Source: Flammula alnicola (Eukaryota > Basidiomycota > Agaricomycetes > Agaricales > Strophariaceae). Taken from it: DNA of 64,000 bases. Location of the stretch: the NCBI GenBank assembly GCA_015499995.1, contig JADNRV010000043.1, positions 284,811 through 348,810 on the forward strand, in the 5' to 3' direction. Positions 61,084-64,000 of this stretch are shown here, piece by piece (position 1 is the first letter of the stretch; every line of letters starts with the position of its first letter). A program made the position numbers and the translations under genes. The notes under the pieces are model-generated. The model did no database searches, was not told where the DNA came from, and was given only the letters and a program-made list of their open reading frames with translations.

Positions 61084-64000
61084 TTAAAGCCAACACACGA
61101 CTAATGTTTCTTTTTCAATACCATAAGTTCCTTTTGGCCTCCGGAAAGTTGTGAGATGTGTGATAATATGGGTGGGCTCGATGATTGCAAAGCTTTTAGA
61201 GGGGAGTGCATCGTAAATCCGAGTCATAAACCCAGGATAGTGAATGAATGGTGCACGCTCCTCATCGAGATTGGATAGTGGACAGTGAGTTTGGACAACA
61301 ACAAATGTGTGAATTACCGCATTAAGTGGTAATCTCCAAATTGTATGGATAAATCCTGTATCCTGGCTTTGCGTTAGAGGATTGTAGAACTGAATAGCAC
61401 TATTTCCCTGGTGTGACTGCTGGCAGCTAAAGGTATGCTCGAAATGATGGAACTGTAAAGGATGTGCTGCATATGGGGGGAGAACAAGGGCATTGGGGGG
61501 GTGAGGAATAGCATGGAAGGCACGATATTGACGTCCAGTGTGCTGCAGATAGTGAAGCAAGGCATCATAGTCTTCTGGCACAAATTGAGTTGCATTCTTT
61601 AGGAATGTTGCCACTTCAGTTGGATGGAGAGATGGTGGGCTATTTCTGGATACATCCATGGGTTCCAGGATATTGGCAAACTCTTTTGAAGATGCATCTC
61701 CATCATGCAGCAAAGCATCCAAATATGCTCGACGGCTCATTTGTCGGAGCATAGTGAGATCAAGATCCCCTAGTATATTCTATATCAGCTATACTGTATA
61801 CATTTTATATAAAATTGTGAAAACATACTGAATTTTCGATTGGTCTTGATTTTCTGCAACATGCCATTCATTCGCTCACCTGGAAACTCGCTGAGAGCTG
61901 GAAGAGGCCCCCAGTATTTGAGAAGAGCTCCATTATGCATTGCATAGTGGTGATTCGGCTTGGAATGGTAATGTGGAAAAAGGCTTGAATTGATGCTCGA
62001 TATTGAACATAGTGTTGGGTGTAGGCATCTGCAGCGGCATTTGAAGTTTTGAATGAAGAGATAATGTTGGTGGCAGAAACAAGATGGTGGAAAGATTCAA
62101 GATGTCGGCGAGGAGATTCCGTAGCAGCGGCAAAATACCAGAACTCAGGAATAATGAGAGGGAAAATACAACTGAACAGTGACAGGTGATCGCGAGCTTT
62201 AAGCTTTCCGTGGCTTTTTTCACCTAGATTGGTTGGTGGCCGCTCTACCCATGTTGGAAGAGTAATGGTGGAAATACAATCCCGGATTGCTTGGAGCTCT
62301 GTGTCCTTGAAGCTGAAAGGAGGGATATCAATCGGGACAAAATCAGGGTCCCCAGGATCTGGGTCCTCGTGCTCTTCATCCATATCATAGAGAGCAGAAT
62401 ATGTTTGGTGGCTGTTCTGGGTTGGTGTTGTAGATGAGCCTTGGGATGATGTCTGAGAAGATAGTGTTGAGGAACGTGTTGGACGATGAGATGTAGATGG
62501 GATAAAGCTAGCAGCCTGGCTGTCATACTCTGCTGCTTCTTGGCGTAGATCATCAAGCTCATCGGCAGAGTCAGAAACATCTGTTTCTGTCCACTGCTCA
62601 TCCTCCTCTATTTCTTGGACCTTTTCAGTATCCCCAATATCCCGTCCGATACCCAGAGTGTCCGAAGCTGATGCTCGAGAATGCCCTCAAGCCAGTTGTG
62701 CATAAAGCCCAGCATAACATGTGCTACTGGGTCCCAGTATGGAAGACGATGGAGTGGAGTCCACCGAACGCCAGTTGCTTTCGAATGCTCTTCTCGTCAC
62801 TCTTCGTTTCTAAATCTAGCCACATCTGGGCCTGGGCTCGTACCTCTGCACCACTGCGGAGCTGCCAGGATTGAAAATTGAGATCTTCAATCTGGGCAGA
62901 AGTACAGAGGCAGAAAGAGCAGAACATAGTAGCGGCGTGCGCCAAAAACCACCAACTTTGCGGCTTGCTTCCAAATCTGAAATCAGAGGTGCAGTCTTTA
63001 CTTCCACGGGAATACCATTCGGATATTGAAATGTTGGTACAAGCTGACCTGGAGCAGGAGCATATTTGAGGACAGAATCGACCAGAGGATTGATAACATG
63101 AGAGATGGTTGTCATGTTTGGGGCACGAGGAGGAGGTGTGAGACCAACAATGAAGATGTTCTCAGGTCGGTAGCGTAGATGTGGGGGTAAATTCAAGCAA
63201 TAAAGTGCAATAGTTCCACACGATGCAGTCTTGCCTTTTCAGAAAGTTAGAAATATCTTTGAATATACAATTAAATGACTTACCTGCAATTTTATTACCG
63301 AAAGGATTAAACCAATCAACATAAATTCCAAATACTAGATGATAAGGTGTCTGAAAAACACCATTCAAATGCTGCCAAGCAGGGCTATCCTGCACGTCAT
63401 GCATATCTCCACCATATGCAGCTGTTGGATTATTAACGCGTTGGTGAAATGTATCCCTAAGGCTTTCTTCATTATCTGGCGAGATAAGAAGAATCGAAGC
63501 CAGGAATCAAAGGATTGTGTAGAATACATGCGCTGGGGAATCCATTTTGGCCCTTTGGATGTGTTTTGGAGTTTCCAGAGCTCAGTACCACAGGGTCGCG
63601 ATCTGGGAGACTCCTTCCATTGACATGTCCAGGGAATTGGGCGAGAAATGAGGGAGAAACACCGAGGACAGCAGACTGTTCGAATGATATCAGGCTCTGC
63701 ACACTGCCGCTGATATGCTGTACGAACATCGCGAGGAAGTTGGATATCAGGAAGCTTGACATGGATGCCCGATAAACCAAGAGCAGTTTCAATGAGGTGG
63801 ATAGTTGCCGAAGAATGAACCGGATAGCATGGAGAACAGTATTAGCCACCGAACGGCTCACACCAGCTCGAATATGGAGCCAGATAATAAGAACACAGAT
63901 GAATTTCACAATTGGTTCCATTGAAAACACAATCTCTGAATTATTTATTAGCCAGAATCAATTAAAATACTTTCATTACACACCCTTTGGAGAGGAGTCT
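61084..64000 (-). mobile_element. Plavaka-type (CACTA-like) DNA transposon, degenerate, cut by window edge
   Basis: The minus strand encodes, from the window's right edge leftwards, transposase pieces in order: VKLPDIQLPRDVRTAYQRQC, IIRTVCCPRCFSLIS (Cys cluster), KWIPQRMYSTQSFDSWLRFF, YHLVFGIYVDWFNPFGNKIA, RYRPENIFIVGLTPPPRAPN, FMHNWLEGILEHQLRTLW, a Ser/Glu-rich linker, FKDTELQAIRDCISTITLPTW, PPTNLGEKSHGKLKARDHLS, MHNGALLKYWGPLPALSEFP and GERMNGMLQKIKTN, then a C-terminal part ending 61084. This is the order I recall for Agaricomycete Plavaka/Tnp2-like transposases. At least two single-base breaks are seen (near 62660 in a G run and near 61980 in a T run). The 5' end lies beyond 64000 and no terminal inverted repeat was identified on the left. 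Confidence 0.82.

Overview
The window is a stretch of nuclear DNA from a basidiomycete fungus, most probably an Agaricomycete. The evidence is gene structure and gene content. Genes carry many short introns (mostly 45-70 nt, GT-AG, often 7-18 exons) and lie close together on both strands. The content is typical of mushroom-forming or wood/litter fungi: membrane-anchored A1 aspartic proteases, tandem GH15-CBM20 glucoamylases, an ATG26-type sterol glucosyltransferase and a secreted NucH-like nuclease. The right-hand third holds hAT and Plavaka-type DNA transposons. I saw no bacterial operons, CRISPR array or rRNA, and recognised no tRNA by eye. Splice models below were built by hand from frame continuity, splice signals and family similarity recalled from memory; no search was run.

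1-20 kb: a membrane protein of unknown function with a PPxY motif; an arrestin-like protein; two divergently transcribed membrane-anchored pepsin-type proteases sharing a 0.9 kb promoter region; a heme oxygenase gene broken by single-base deficits; a three-finger CCCH protein; a PA-TM-RING ubiquitin ligase; a 222-bp MITE with a CTC target duplication; and a single-pass type I membrane protein with two beta-sandwich-like ectodomain halves.

20-45 kb: two head-to-tail glucoamylases with matching exon lengths and a shared 11-nt micro-exon; a SYLF/Ysc84-type protein; a type II membrane nucleotide pyrophosphatase/phosphodiesterase; an Ala-rich secreted protein; a secreted endonuclease/exonuclease/phosphatase-fold nuclease; a PLK4/SAK-like protein whose kinase motifs are degenerate (HRN for HRD, DFK for DFG); and an 18-exon ATG26-like sterol glucosyltransferase. 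The hydrolases (glucoamylases, nuclease, phosphodiesterase, proteases) suit an extracellular polymer-degrading lifestyle, but the sequence does not show that they act together.

45-64 kb: sparse and repeat-rich. A complete 4563-bp hAT element (8-bp AACCAGAT target duplication, intact 928-aa transposase) sits inside codons 3-5 of a host-type gene of unknown function, separating its probable start codon at 50214 from the rest of the gene. Downstream is a 4-kb zone of an unclassified repeat family, related modules of which also occur inside the hAT element. A mitofusin (FZO1) fragment and a short-chain dehydrogenase fragment are embedded in this zone. The window ends inside a degenerate Plavaka-type transposon. 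Several broken genes (heme oxygenase, the hAT-target gene, Plavaka) lack exactly one base at short homopolymers, so consensus errors must be excluded before calling them pseudogenes.
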